This document shows, one piece after another, positions 10,416 to 22,589 of a stretch of 64,000 nt of DNA (its first letter is position 1; each line of letters opens with the position of its first letter). The position numbers and the translations under genes were made by a program. The DNA comes from Canna indica. Its lineage: Eukaryota; Streptophyta; Magnoliopsida; Zingiberales; Cannaceae. Under the pieces are notes generated by a model. The model had not been told where the DNA came from, did no database searches, and was given only the letters and a program-made list of their open reading frames with translations. The stretch lies in the NCBI GenBank assembly GCA_034359265.1, contig CP136898.1, positions 33,994,501 through 34,058,500 of the forward strand, read 5' to 3'.

Positions 10416-11829
10416 CGTTAGGAATTTATTCTTTAACTAATTTTCTATGCTTCCCGAAAACTTCTCTTCTCGTATAGGAGTTGTATTCTGAAATCTACTC
10501 TTGTTATTTTCGTTCTTGTAACGGCAGAAAACTTGACAATTGCATGCAGCTATAAAAACCAGTCTTGAGTGTATTTTTTGTTAATGAAAGTGCAATACAT
10601 TATTTTTTTCATTCTTTGTCTCTCTCTTAGTAATCTCTGTGGTCTGTGTGTGATCATCTCAAGGTGATCATTTAACAATTGGTATTAGAGCTTGTGAAGG
10701 ATGTTCGGTGCTACACAAGTTAATCCCACTGTGCCGAAGTTCGATGGCGTCGAATTCAAAGACTGAAGTATCATGATGAAGACATTTTTATCTCCCAAGA
10801 ATTGTGGGAGTTAGTGAATGTGGGATACTCTGAAGAGGAAATGGCAGTCAGAACCCTGAGAGAAACCAGGAAGAAAGACACCAAGGCTCTCAGTCATATC
10901 CAGTAGGCTGTCGACTCACGGGTGTTTAAGCGGATATCTTCTACTGAAAATTCGCATGATGCTTGGTTGATCTTGAAGAATGCTTACCAGGAACAACGAA
11001 GGTGTAAAAGGTAAAATGTCAAACCTTATGTCGTAAATTTGAGTCTTTTCATGAAAGAAGATGAGGAAATAGACTCTTATTACGCTCAAGTAATGGAGCT
11101 GGTAAACTAGATGAGGAGATACAAGGAGGAAGTAACCGAGTTAAGAATTGCGGAGAAAATATTGAGAAGTATGATCATATTGTAGCTGCCATTGAAGAGG
11201 GAAATGATATAGAAGAAATGCTATCAAATGATATAGTGGGGTCTCTCATCTCTCATATGGATCGCATGAAACGTCATGAAGAACAGAAGGCCGCCGAGCA
11301 AGCATTGAAAACAGCCACTGAGCAAGCCTTACAAGTTGCCTTCAATAAAAAAAAAGAAATGCCAAAATTTCTCTAGGTCGAAGCTGCTCAAATTGTTGTA
11401 TATGGATGAACAGATGTTATTTGACTGTTGTTGAAGGTAAAATTCCTTATGAAGCTCTGTTTGAGAAGAAACCTAATGTCTCTCATTTCAAAGTCTTTGG
11501 GAGCTATGCCTATGTTCATCGACCTAACCAGCTAAGAAAGAAATTGTATAACAATTGCTTTGCATGTATTTTTGTAAGTTATTCACAAGAATCAAAAGCA
11601 TATATATTGATTGATCCCACTACTATGAAGGTTATAATTAGCCGAGATGTTGTAGTAGATGAGCAAGCCACTTGGAACTAGAACAAAAATTCAAAGGAAG
11701 TTGATGTTTCACATTCTGCAAATCAACTTGCTGAAGAAGGATTGCCTGAAAATGGTGAAAGGAATCTGATTTCTGGGGGAGATGAATAGGAAACTTCAAT
11801 TGAACCTGAGTCATCCTTTCCTGGCAACA

Positions 11830-12037
11830 TGGGCGGAGCCAATGTATTGAAAGGGGGGGATTGCCCCCGCCCCCTCACATTGGCTCCCCCATTGAATATT
11901 TACTACTATATATTATATATAGTAGTATTTTAGCTATATTTGCCCCCCTTCAAAATATTTTTTTGCTATGTAATTGTCCTCATGATGTGTGATTTTATAT
12001 TTTGTCCCCCCTGAGATAATTTCCTGGCTTCGCCCCT
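11830..12037. mobile_element. Short MITE-like insert in Copia B
   Basis: A 208-bp noncoding block splits the integrase to RT linker. It begins TGGGCGGAGCCA and ends TGGCTTCGCCCCT, giving imperfect inverted ends of about 11-13 bases. It has G/C runs near both ends and an AT-rich centre. I could not settle its TSD. Confidence 0.5.
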
Positions 12038-12364
12038 GCTTGACAAATATAAAAGTATTCAAGATATCTACGAAAGTACTCAAGTTTGTAATGCTGCCAA
12101 AATTAATGAGCCACTGAATTTCCAGGAGGCAACTATTAATTCAAATTGGTTAAAAGCTATGCAAGAGGAGACTGATTCTATTAATAGGCATGGAACCTGG
12201 CAACTGACAAATTTACCTCCAAGAAAATCAACAGTAGGATTTAAGTGGATTTTTAAGATCAAATTCAATCGAGATGGGTCCATCTCCATGTATAAAGCTA
12301 GGATTGTCGCAAAGGGTTTTATGCATAATGTAGGGGTTGACTATTTTGAAACATTTGCTATTGT

Positions 12365-12898
12365 AGCAAGAATTGAGACTGTTTGAACCATATTAGTTGC
12401 TACATCTTTCCAAGGTTGGACAGTGTATCAGCTTGATGTGAAATCTGCATTTTTAAATGGAGATCTTGCTGAAGAAGTATATGTTTAGCAACCTGAAGGG
12501 TACATACAAGAAGAAGGAAAAGTTTACCTTCTAAAGAAGGCTCTTTATGGGTTGAAACATACTCAATGATTGACAATTACTTCTGTAGCCAATGTTTAAA
12601 TCGAAGTAAACTTGAGCATACCTTATATACTAGCAAGAATTGAAACTGTTTGAACCATATTAGTTGCTACATCTTTCCAAGGTTGGACAGTGTATCAGCT
12701 TGATGTGAAATCTGCATTTTTAAATGGAGATCTTGCTGAAGAAGTATATGTTTAGCAACCTGAAGGGTACATACAAGAAGAAGGAAAAGTTTACCTTCTA
12801 AAGAAGGCTCTTTATGGGTTGAAACATACTCAATGATTGACAATTACTTCTGTAGCCAATGTTTAAATCGAAGTAAACTTGAGCATACCTTATATACT
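12365..12898 (+). repeat. 267-bp tandem duplication in Copia B RT
   Basis: 12365-12631 and 12632-12898 are near-identical (one clear G/A difference near the start), covering the DVKSAFLNG part of reverse transcriptase. The abrupt join at 12631/12632 indicates a recent tandem duplication. Confidence 0.85.
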
Positions 12899-14342
12899 TT
12901 GTTTAATCAAGATGGTAGTTGCATGATAACTTGTTTATATGTGGATGACTTGATCCTTACTAGCAACAATTCCTCTCTGATTGAGAATTTCAAGCTGAAA
13001 CTATTTGATGAATTTGAAATGAGTGATCTTGGTAAGCTAGGCTATTTTCTTAGTCTTAAAGTTAAGCAGTCAGTTGATGGAATTAGTGTTTCGCAGCATA
13101 AGTATGCTATTGATCTTCTCAAGAGATTTGGAATGTCAATGTGTAATCATGTATCCACTCCTATGATTGTAGGATTGAAATTAAGCAATACCATGGATGG
13201 AGTTGAGGTCAATGTTCAAGAATACAGAATATCAATGGATGCTTCATGTATTTAACAAATACTCAACCAGACCTTATGTTTGCAGTCAGCTTTCTATCAA
13301 AATTTATGCCAACTTTCTATTAAAATTTATGCAAACACTTGATTCACATCACATGCAGGCTGCTAAGCATGTATTGCGCTATGTTAAAGGGACTCTTGAC
13401 TTTGGTCTCTTTTATCAGAAAGTTTGTAATTTTGTTTTAACTGGTTTCTCTAACTCTGACTAGGCCGAGTCAATTGAATATTGCCGCAACATTTCAGGTT
13501 TTGCTTTCAAGTGTGGATCTGCAGCTCTAAGTTGGGGTTCTAAGAAGCAGGTATCAAGTGCTCTATCTTTAGCTGAAGCTGAATATGTAGCCATAACCAC
13601 TGCTGCATGCCAAGCTATTTGGCTGTGTAGGATCCTGGAAGAGCTAAGTTTTAAAGAAGACCAGTCAACTACAATATGGAGTGATAATCAATATGCTATT
13701 TCAATTACTAAAACCCCTGTGTTTCACACAAGATCTCGGCACATTGACACCATACACCATTTTATACGAGAACAAGTGGAAGTTGGGCTGATTAATCTAA
13801 AGTTCCGTGAAAGCTTCAATCAACTAGTCGATGTGTTCACAAAAGCCTTACCTTTAGACAAATTTCTTCATTTTCGAAATGAGTTTGGATTAAAACTAGT
13901 TTGAGTCAATGGGGAGCTTGATAGGAATTAATTCTGTAACTAGTTTTCTATGCTTCCAGAAAACTTCTCTTCTGTGGAGGAGTTATATTCTGAAGTCTAC
14001 TCTTGTTATTTTCGTTTCTGTAACTGCAGCAAACTTGACAATTACATGCAGCTATAAAAACCAGTATTGAGTGTATTTTTTGTTAATGAAAGTGCAATAC
14101 ATTTCTTTGTTCATTCTTTGTCTTCTTGATCTCTCTCTCTTAGTAATCTCTGTGGCCTACGTGTGATCATCTCAAGGTGATCATTTAACATAATCAAGCT
14201 ACACATTACATACATTTTAACACTCCCCTTTAATGTGGAGCTTGCAAACCCGAAAGTCCCTTGGCAAAAAGATCAGCAAGTTGATCTTGAGATCTGCAAA
14301 ACTATTCCTTCTCTGACCAAGTCCCTAAGAAAATGTAACTCA

Positions 14343-14673
14343 GGCCTCGTTTGCTTTGCCCGATTAAGGAGGTGGATTGGATTTTAATCCAATCCACTAC
14401 TTGATGCATCAATGGATATGAATCAGGTCGAAAATTGGATGAATTTATTTTGGCCCAAATCCACCGATGGCCCAGTTTAGAAAACTTGGGGAGGGGGTGA
14501 GTTTAGGGCCCAAATCCACAAGATATAGATTTCATATCTTATTCATACTTTTTATCCTATGTCAAAACAAACATATGATAGGATTTCAAGAAATCCACTT
14601 GGATTTCTATCCCACCTTTATCCATGTTAAATCTTATCACATCCAAATCATATCCAATAAAGCAAACATAGCC
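14343..14673. mobile_element. Harbinger/Tourist-like MITE in Copia A RNase H
   Basis: 331 bp with imperfect inverted ends: GGCCTCGTTTGCTTTGCCC at the left and AAAGCAAACATAGCC at the right. The flanks are TCA (left) and TTA (right), a degraded TTA/TAA duplication. Removing the insert and one flank restores the Copia A frame from HIDIK to LHFLRD, which fixes the boundaries. Confidence 0.75.
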
Positions 14674-16336
14674 TTAATATCTATGTGTGTGGTTCTTCCA
14701 TGCATGACTGGATTCTTTCTGATGGAGATTGCAGAGGAGTTGTCGCATATCATTATAGTTACCTCTGTGAATTCAATCTTGAACTCTGACATGATTCTAC
14801 GGACCCAAACAGCTGGACAACTCGTTGTCGAAGCATAAATATACTCTGCTTTAGCTGATGAAAGAGAAATCATTTGCTTCTTCTTGGAACTCCAACAAAC
14901 TGCTCCCCCACCAATCTTGAATACATAAACGAAAGTACTCGATCCGGCGATCTTCCTTAGAATTACCCCAATCACTGTCATTGTATCCGAGTATTTCCAA
15001 TTTGGCAAATCTTGGATAAAATAAGTCAACTTGTTGTGTTCCCTTCAAATAGCGAATAACTCTTTTAGCAGCCTTAAGATGAGTCATTCTTGGCCTGTTC
15101 ATATACATTGACAGTATGCTAACACCATACACTATATCGGGTCTCGTGTTAGTGATGTATGTGAATGAGCCAATCATTTTCCTGTACAAAGTAGAATTAG
15201 TCAGTTCTTCATCTTCTTCAGTAAATTTGCATCCAGTGGCCATTAGATTGCCTACTGCATTGCTCTACTCCATTCCAAACCTATGAATGAGTTCGAAAAT
15301 GTATTTTTTTTGGGAATGAACTTCACAATTCTACTTCACCTCAAGGCCCAAAAAGTAGCTCATTTCGTCTAAATCTATCATGTCAAAGGTACTTGTCATG
15401 TGATCTTTGAATTATTGGCTCAATCTTTCATCATTGTTGCATGCTAATAGATCATCAACATACAATAGAATCACTATTAGTTTTCTAGGTTCAGTATGCT
15501 TAGTGTATGGTGTATGCTCATTTTGGCTTTTGATAAAAACCTTCCTTATAAAAAAAGAACCATCGATCAATTCATACCAGGCGCGGGTGGTTTGCTTCAA
15601 GCCATAAATGGCCTTTTCTAGTTTATAAACAAGATGTTATTTTCCTTGAACAACATAGCCAAGTTGTTGATTCACATAAACTTCTTCATTCAAAACACCA
15701 TTGAGAAATGCTGATTTGATATCTAGCTAGTAAATTTTCAATTCTTTCACTTATGCAATTGCAAATAGGATATAAATTGTATCCGGCCTATAAATAGGAG
15801 CAAAAGTTTCACTATAATCACATCCTTCTGTTTGCATGAAGCCCTGCGCTGCCAACTGAGCTTTGTGTTTGTTTATACTTCCATCTCCATTTAGTTTAAC
15901 TTTATATATTCATTTTAATCCCAAGGATTTCTTTCCTTCTCGCAATTCAGTAAGTTCCCATGTTCCATGTTGTTCCATGGATACCATTTCAGCATCCATA
16001 CATAGTTTTGACCCAAACCAATTCTTAACACACTTCCTCAAAGGCCGACGACTCATTCATCATGGTCAAATTGCATATTTGGCTTATGTTGTATATGTCT
16101 CTTAGACTTCGAAATCCTCTAGGAGATGGGGTTTCGCAATTCCCGTCACCTTGCATTTCTTGCTCATCTTCGTTGTTGCACCATCAGTCACCATCTCAGT
16201 AACATCAAATTGAACATTCTACTATGAAAAATATTCACCAGCTTTTGCTGTTGCAGCTTCTATTTGATACCAAACTTTTTTTTCATTGAAAATAATATCC
16301 CTACTAATAACGATGTCTTTTGTCTCTAGATCGTAC

Positions 16337-18117
16337 TGTGGGCGAAATGACCTACACTAAAGGGGGGGTGAATAGTGTGTTTACTAATACGATTAGCCTA
16401 AATCCATTTTTAATCATTTACTTGAATCGTTTAGTTAGGCGATTTGCAATACGAATGATTATATGCGGAAGCAAGATAAAAGATAAAGCAGTTAATCACA
16501 AGAAATTTTAGCAATGCAAACACAAGATTTATAGTGGTTCGGCCCCAATGCCTACTCCACTATCTAAGCACCCCGCTTAGGATTTTCAAACTAGTTTTAC
16601 TAGATTAATTTATGTTTCCCTTATACTCGAGGAATTTTCACCGAAGAGACACACTCTCGACCTAAGGTACTTCCACACCCGGAAGTCACCGCCTTCTTAT
16701 CGAGAGTCTTCTTCCACCTCAACCCTAAGCGACAACTAAACTAATCTTAGTAAACACTACGTTTAATTACACAAGTGACTTTACTCCTTCTACACCAAGG
16801 ATACCACTTTCCACACACAAGACCAAACACTTGGTCTTCACACGCACAAATAAAAATAGGTTCAATAATAGTTAAAATTATAATTGAAAAGAGCTAAAGA
16901 ATAAACAAAGCATTAGAGCTCTTCTCAAGCCTTGAATGCCTCCAACTCGTCAAGACGAACAACTCGAATTAATTCTCGAGTTGAGGACGAATAGACGCTT
17001 GAAGAAATTATCGCAGGAGAACAGAGCGGAAACGATTAATCCTTTTGGAAGGCTTTGATCACTCTATTTGATGGCTCAATAATTTCTGTAAGAGTGTGAG
17101 AGAGTGTGTAAGAGAGTTAAAAGAATCATATGAGGGTATATTTATACCCTCGTGAAACAACGACTGTTCAACAGATAGAAAACTATTCGTTACAATCGTC
17201 GGTCGAATGGTCGGTCGACCGACTGGTCAACCGGTCCTTCGACCACCACTTTTTCTTTCTAGTCGGTCAATTGATGGGTCGACCGGCTAGATGGGAAATC
17301 ACGATCCGCGACTTTCGGTCGACCCGTCGGTCGACCGACGCAATTTTTTCCGTAGCTTCGATCGACCGATTGGTTGATCGATTGGCTTCTGCCAATTTTT
17401 GCAGCCATTCGGTCGACCGAACCTGTGCTGAACAAGGCAGACAGCTTTGTTCTACTTCCGTTTTCACTACGTCTACTTATATAAATGTTAAATAACTCGA
17501 TAACATGATAACTTTAAAACATAAATATTATATAAGGATTAACTCTCATTTGGATTCAATAAAAATATCTAAAAAATCAAAATCCCTAAGAATGAAAATC
17601 TAGTTTTTGGGGTCTAGTACAAATTTTCTGAAAACGAAATTTTTCTAATTTCCCAGGTCAAATAAGGGTATGCTAAAGACTTCCAAAAATTTCTTAAAAA
17701 TACATCGTTATCTAGTTTTGATCGAAGGAACAATTATCGCTATTTTTTATCTCAAGAAACTATCTAAGTCATATAGCCCTCCAAGGAGCTCCCTAGACTT
17801 AGTGGATTTCAGGGCGGTCCCGGAATTTCATGATTTGGGGTTCGGGATAGGTTTTTGGGTTCTTATGCATCATGATGAGGAATTACAACATATCTAGACA
17901 CCCTAGACCTAAACTCTAACCTCCCGACGAATCCGAGAGCGTCGACCAACGTCCTTCCGATTTTCCAATTTCTTCGATTTTTCCGATCGCGGACGTCGCG
18001 CGCTAACCGATATGGAACCTGAAAATAATTCTTTATGAAATCATTAGTTCCACGTTTGTTATCATCAAAACTATCAACACCAAAATTAAGGCTAAGGTTG
18101 AAAACCTAAAGTCAACA
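16337..18117 (-). mobile_element. SIRE-type solo LTR in Copia A, TSD CGTAC
   Basis: 1,781 bp from TGTGGGCGAAATGACC to ..AAAGTCAACA, flanked by CGTAC at 16332-16336 and 18118-18122. In its own (minus) orientation it starts TGTTGAC and ends with the ACACTATTCACCCCC..TAGTGTAGGTCATTTCGCCCACA block diagnostic of SIRE LTRs. There is no primer site or coding DNA inside. It carries its own GGTCGACC cluster (17200-17420) and separates the integrase and RT parts of Copia A, so it is younger. Confidence 0.92.
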
Positions 18118-18794
18118 CGTACAACCTATATCCTTTAGTTTCTGTGATGTACCCAATCATGACAAGCACTCAACTTTTCTCATCTAGCTAGTTTCCTTAG
18201 CTTTTCTTTAGGAACATGGAAATATGCTAAGCATCCAAATATTTTGAGGTGGTTGACATTTGGTTTTCTCTAATACCATGCCTCATAAGGTGTCATATTA
18301 GTCAATGTTTTAGTTGCATGTAAGTTGTCTTCTTATTCCATTTTGATCACAAAATTCTTCAAATGCCTTTGATAAGTATTCCCCTCACCCGTCAGAACAG
18401 ATGCACTTAATTTGGTATCTTGACTCTAGTTCAACCATGGCTTTAAACTTATTGAACTTTTTGAATGTTTCGGATTTGTTTTCGATAAAGAAGACCCAAG
18501 TAAATCTACTGCAGTCATCAACAAAGATTAAGAAATATTTATATCCTGAATTAAATGATATCTCCATTGGGTTGCACACATCTGTATGCACAAGTTCAAG
18601 AAGATTATCTGCTTGTGTTGCACCTCCATTAGGAAATGGAAGCCTTGTCTGCTTTTCGACTGCAAAAATTTCACAAGTGTTGGGTCCTCTTTTGCTTCTT
18701 CTCATCTTCAGCTTTATCATTCTATTTACCAGTAATTTCTTATATTAATATTTCACCTCTTTTTCCTTCTATAGTGTAGAAATTGAAATACTAT

Positions 18795-19405
18795 TATGTT
18801 AGAGTTTTGGCAAAACTCTTGAACATGTCCAAATTTTATTAAAAATATATTTTAAAATTTAAAAAAAATTATAATTCATAAAATTATTTATAAAACAAAA
18901 AAATATGATGAAGCTTATGAGACTTGCAAATGATGAGATAATTTCATGTTCAAAAGCAAAACTCTTAAATAAGTTCAAATCTCATTGAAAATATTTGTTT
19001 TGAAATTATAAAAAACTATAATTCATAGAATTTTTCGTATCATGTTGAGATAATCAAGTTTACAAAACTCTTGAAACTTGTTCAAGAGATTTGCCAAAAC
19101 TCTAGAACAACAAATTATCTTATCACATATGGATTACATAAGCTTCCTTATATTTATTTGGTTCCTAAGAATAATTATACAAATTATATAATTTTTTGGT
19201 ATTTTTAAAAATATTTTGATTGAGAAAATTTCATGTTCTAGAGTTTTGCCAAAACTCTTAAACAAGAAATCTTCTCATCATTCATAAGTCTCATAAGCCT
19301 CGTCATATTTTTTTGTTCCTAGAAACAATTTTATAAACTGTAGAAATTTTTTATATAATTTTAAAACATATTTTCAATGAAAATTAGACATGGCCAAAAC
19401 TCTTG
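18795..19405. repeat. Cluster of alternating inverted repeats (foldback/MITE-like)
   Basis: A 19-base palindrome AGAGTTTTGGCAAAACTCT lies near 18800. Related arms recur in alternating orientation near 18950-19000, 19060-19110 and 19220-19260. An outer arm near 19330-19400 (reverse complement of the ACATGTCC..TTTTATTAAAAATATATTT segment at about 18825) closes the structure. AT-rich, no coding. No clear TSD. It abuts the truncated 5' side of Copia A. Confidence 0.6.
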
Positions 19406-19415
19406 AATAGAATAA

Positions 19416-22202
19416 TGGACTGGACTAGCTCTTTGGGACCGACCTGATTAGGCCTGAATGTGCCAACATCCATGAACCAAACTTAGATCGAGCCAACTAT
19501 AACTTAGCCAGGGGGCTCCACCCGGCCAAACAAGGATATCTACATCTTTCATTATTTACTAGGGATTCAACAGTAATGAACCTGACATCTTCAGGATAAA
19601 CCTTTATCGATTCTGGGCATATCCTACGAGATTCTAGGAAACATCATCTCCCGAGACATCCCTGACCTGCCCATAAAACAGACATGACACACATCAGGTA
19701 TACTCTCAATTCCAATTCCATACCCACCATCGGGCATTCCTTGTTACTTGAGTGTTAGTGTGTCTTTGCAGGTCACCCCCCGAAGCCGCGCTAGCCTAGG
19801 AGACGTGAAGGCCCACATCACCCCGACATCAGGCAAGAACATTTGTCACTCACCGTGGGGCCGAGTAAATCTTACTTGCCCCATCATGGTAGACACCCAG
19901 AGTTAGGCAAACACCACTGCACACAGGCAGCAACCTAGTAGCAGCGTTCCCCTGCTGCCGCCAAGAGATGCTAACACGGAGAGGAGTGACGCTTTAGTGC
20001 CCACCGACCCAACACCAAAAGAGCTACATCGGTTGATTGACGACCTCGAGGCTCAGAACCAAAGTTAACAACCCATGTCGAGGTGCTGGCAATCGAAGGA
20101 ACAGCACCCGGCCAAGTGCGAACATTGCCGCTCGGAGCACGATGAGAATAGTCATATTGAAAGAACCGAGAGGTCAGCCTCAGCTTTTTGAGACAAGGTA
20201 TCCCACGCCACCACCGGAGAGAAGAAGAAGGAACTAGTGCCACAAAGGTCATTCCTCCCCCCACCGTTGACTCGGGACCTTTCGCCGAGCACATCATGAC
20301 AGCCCATCTCCCCGACAACTTCAAACAATCATCCACTCTCCAACCTTATGACAACACAGATGATCTGACCATCCACCTAACGATGTTCTGGTCAATGATG
20401 CTCCTTAATGGTGCAACTAACTCCATACTGTGCCGATCTTTCCCCACCTTCTTGGAAAAAGCCACACTGCTATGGTTCTCCACCCTTACGTGAGGGTCAG
20501 TACACACCTTCCAAGAGCTTTCCAAAGCCTTCACCAACCAGTTCTCCTTGTCTCAGATCTACTCTAAGACCGAGAACTCATTCCACTATATCAAGTAAGG
20601 ACAATATGAGCCGCTGAGGAAGTACCTAAAAAGATTCCATATCGTAGCCATGGAAATCCCTAACCTCGACCCCCCCATGTCGAGTTGTATTCTGTCACAC
20701 ATGACCTGAAGCCTGGATAGTTTGTAGACCAGATCGCCTTGTCCAAACCAAGAAGTATGGCCGAATTCGGGGAACGAGTAGTATTCTATATAGAGATGAA
20801 AGAATTCAGAGAGGCCAGAAAGACCGATAGGCAGATTGACAAAGACGGTGCCGAAGACAAGAAGACCAAAAACCTGATAAAAAGGGTGAAGATTGAGAAT
20901 GCACGAGCGAGACAGCAGCAAAAGAGGAAGGTCGCTACCCCGATCGAATGCTAGATATGAGAAATACACTGCATTGAATACGAAGAGAGAGACCATCATC
21001 CGAGGAATTTACAACTTGCATCTCCTCAAATGGCCCAACAACATTGTGAAGTAGATGGTACCGCCCAACGCTGATAAAAGCAAGAGTTGCACATTCCATG
21101 ACACCTAGGGGTACACCACCGAGGAGTGTGTGGTACTAAAATATCAGATCAAAAACTTAGTACGGGAAGGATGACTCAACCATTATATTGATTGCAGAAG
21201 GAAGCCGTAGTTGGGATCAGAACGACGATGATCACTGACACCAAAGTCAGAGCAGAACGCCCCCGAGCAACACTATGTGTAATCGAGATTGCAACTAACT
21301 GAGGCCTTGCTCAACCCCTGTAACGGGGACCTGTTAGGCTTGTCGAAAGAACAGGTCAATGTCTGAGGCTATTTATTGTTGAGAACGGGGACCTATTATG
21401 ATTGAACCGCTAGACTCAACTCGAGGTGCCCTATCATCATAGAGAAATTATAACTAAAATGTTTCACAATTTTTTCCATGTCAAATGCTTACCCAAAACC
21501 AATCCCGAAATTTTCCGCCAGCACACGCTAACTCGAGCCTACGATCCCTTGCTGAAGGACAAAAATATAATTATTAGAATTTTGGTCATAACACCAAGAT
21601 ACGCTGATCTCACTTACCTTGGCAATTCAAGAGCAGAACTCAGCACATCCTCACCTATCGAAGTCCAACTTAGGTCAGACACTCAGCACATGTAGAAAGC
21701 TCGGCAAATGAACAAAAGTTGGCACACTACTAGAGCTCGACAAGAAGTCGGCGGACTCTGACCAAGCTTGGGGGCTGCAGACAAGACTAGCTCTTTGGGC
21801 TTGATCGAATCAGGTCCGGATGCACCTACACCCATGAACCAGACTTAGATCAAGCCAACTACAACTTAGCCCGGGGGCTCTACCCGGCCAAACAAGGATA
21901 TCTACATCCTTTATTAATTACCAAGGATTAGACAGTATTGAGCCCGACATCTCCGAGATATACCTTGACCCATTCCGATCATATCCCCAATAAATTCTGG
22001 GAGACATCATCGTCCGAGACATCCGTGACCTGCGCATAAAACAAACACGACGCACATCAGATATACTCTCGATTCCAATTCCATACGTCCATATAGGGTT
22101 CCTTTTTACTTGAGCATTGGAGTATCTTTGCAGGTCACCCCCGGAGCCATGTCGGACTAGGAGACACGAAGGCCTGCATCACCCTGACTTCGGGCAAGAA
22201 CA
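19416..22202 (+). mobile_element. Tat-like Gypsy, gag-only derivative with both LTRs, TSD AATAA
   Basis: 5' LTR 19416-19841 and 3' LTR 21776-22202 (426 and 427 bp) are flanked by AATAA at 19411-19415 and 22203-22207. A degenerate primer site ending CACCGTGGGGCC follows the 5' LTR, and a CTTGGGGGC purine tract precedes the 3' LTR. The 1.9-kb interior holds gag but no protease, RT, RNase H or integrase. It would need proteins from a full element to move. Confidence 0.9.
20190..21180 (+). pseudogene. Gag remnant of the Tat-like Gypsy
   Basis: The capsid-like part reads FAEHIMTAHLPDNFKQSSTL, then CRSFPTFLEKATLLWFSTLT, then FQELSKAFTNQFSLSQIYS with interspersed stops. A zinc-finger-like C.FH....GYTTEECVVL lies near 21090-21140. 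These are the usual landmarks of Gypsy Tat-lineage Gag. Stops and shifts make it non-functional. Confidence 0.7.
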
Positions 22203-22207
22203 AATAA

Positions 22208-22589
22208 TATCTCAAATTTTGCTATATATAAGGGAAAAATTGGAATTTTTACTTTTTGATTCTGATTCTGATTTTGAGAATTTCCATATCCCTATTTTAA
22301 TTTTGGAGGAATTTCCTATAAAGTTATTTTGGTTTTGGGAAAATGTTGTTTTCTTTAAAGGTCCTTCCTAGGTTTCCTTTGTGGAAGACTCATGTAAATA
22401 AAGAGCACTATTCCTCCTTCATCCTTGGGTGCATTGGGCGGTATTATTATTGCCAAGAACTCTTATGAGTGCTCAATCATCCTTGCGTGCTTTAGGCTGG
22501 CCTTTGCCATGTGATTTCGATTCATAACAATATTATTCATGTTGTTTTACCAATCAATGATTCTGAGTCATTTTTATTCTCTATGATAT
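22208..22589. other. No gene recognised
   Basis: AT-rich DNA between the Gypsy insertion and the LINE fragment. No element ends or coding motifs are visible. Confidence 0.35.

Larger units (their letters stand above)
11406..13915 (+). pseudogene. Copia B pol remnant (integrase end, reverse transcriptase, RNase H)
   Basis: 11406-11681 encodes the integrase C-terminal region (PYEALFEKKPNVSHFKVFG). 12120-13255 encodes reverse transcriptase: the entry motif HGTWQLTNLPPRKSTVGFKW, then VYQLDVKSAFLNG, and the catalytic LYVDDLILT near 12930-12960. 13335-13904 encodes RNase H (ALSLAEAEYVAITTAACQAI) and the HIDTIHHF end. Breaks include TGA and TAG codons at several points, a MITE at 11830-12037 and a 267-bp tandem duplication at 12365-12898 that disrupts the frame. 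Not functional. Confidence 0.85.
10416..14190 (+). mobile_element. Copia B, complete-ended but decayed LTR retrotransposon, TSD TAATC
   Basis: Flanked by TAATC at 10411-10415 and 14191-14195. The 5' LTR is 10416-10677 (its TG is now CG) and the 3' LTR is 13919-14190, both near 265 bp. A primer site TGGTATTAGAGC (10680-10691) follows the 5' LTR and a purine tract AATGGGGAGC precedes the 3' LTR. Gag (about 10700-11360) is riddled with stops. Most of protease and the integrase core is deleted, with pol resuming at the integrase C-terminus. The element sits inside the 3' LTR of Copia A and is therefore the younger of the two. The short LTRs suggest an Ale/Tork-like lineage. Confidence 0.85.
14222..18750 (-). 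mobile_element. Copia A internal region, interrupted Copia retrotransposon
   Basis: Minus-strand order is integrase (18720-18385: LLELVHTDVCNPM, YKYFLIFVDDCSRFTWVFF), then an interruption by a solo LTR. Reverse transcriptase follows from about 16300 to 15030 (QHGTWELTELREGKKSLGLK, IVILLYVDDLLA), then RNase H (15029-14674: SSAKAEYIYASTTSC, MHGRTTHIDIK). A MITE (14343-14673) separates HIDIK from its continuation LHFLRDLVREGI at about 14340-14300. The polypurine tract and the LTR start at 14222 follow. Many stops and frameshifts are present. The 5' end (gag, protease, 5' LTR) is missing at 18750. Tork-like by motif order and LTR size; this lineage call is tentative. Confidence 0.85.
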
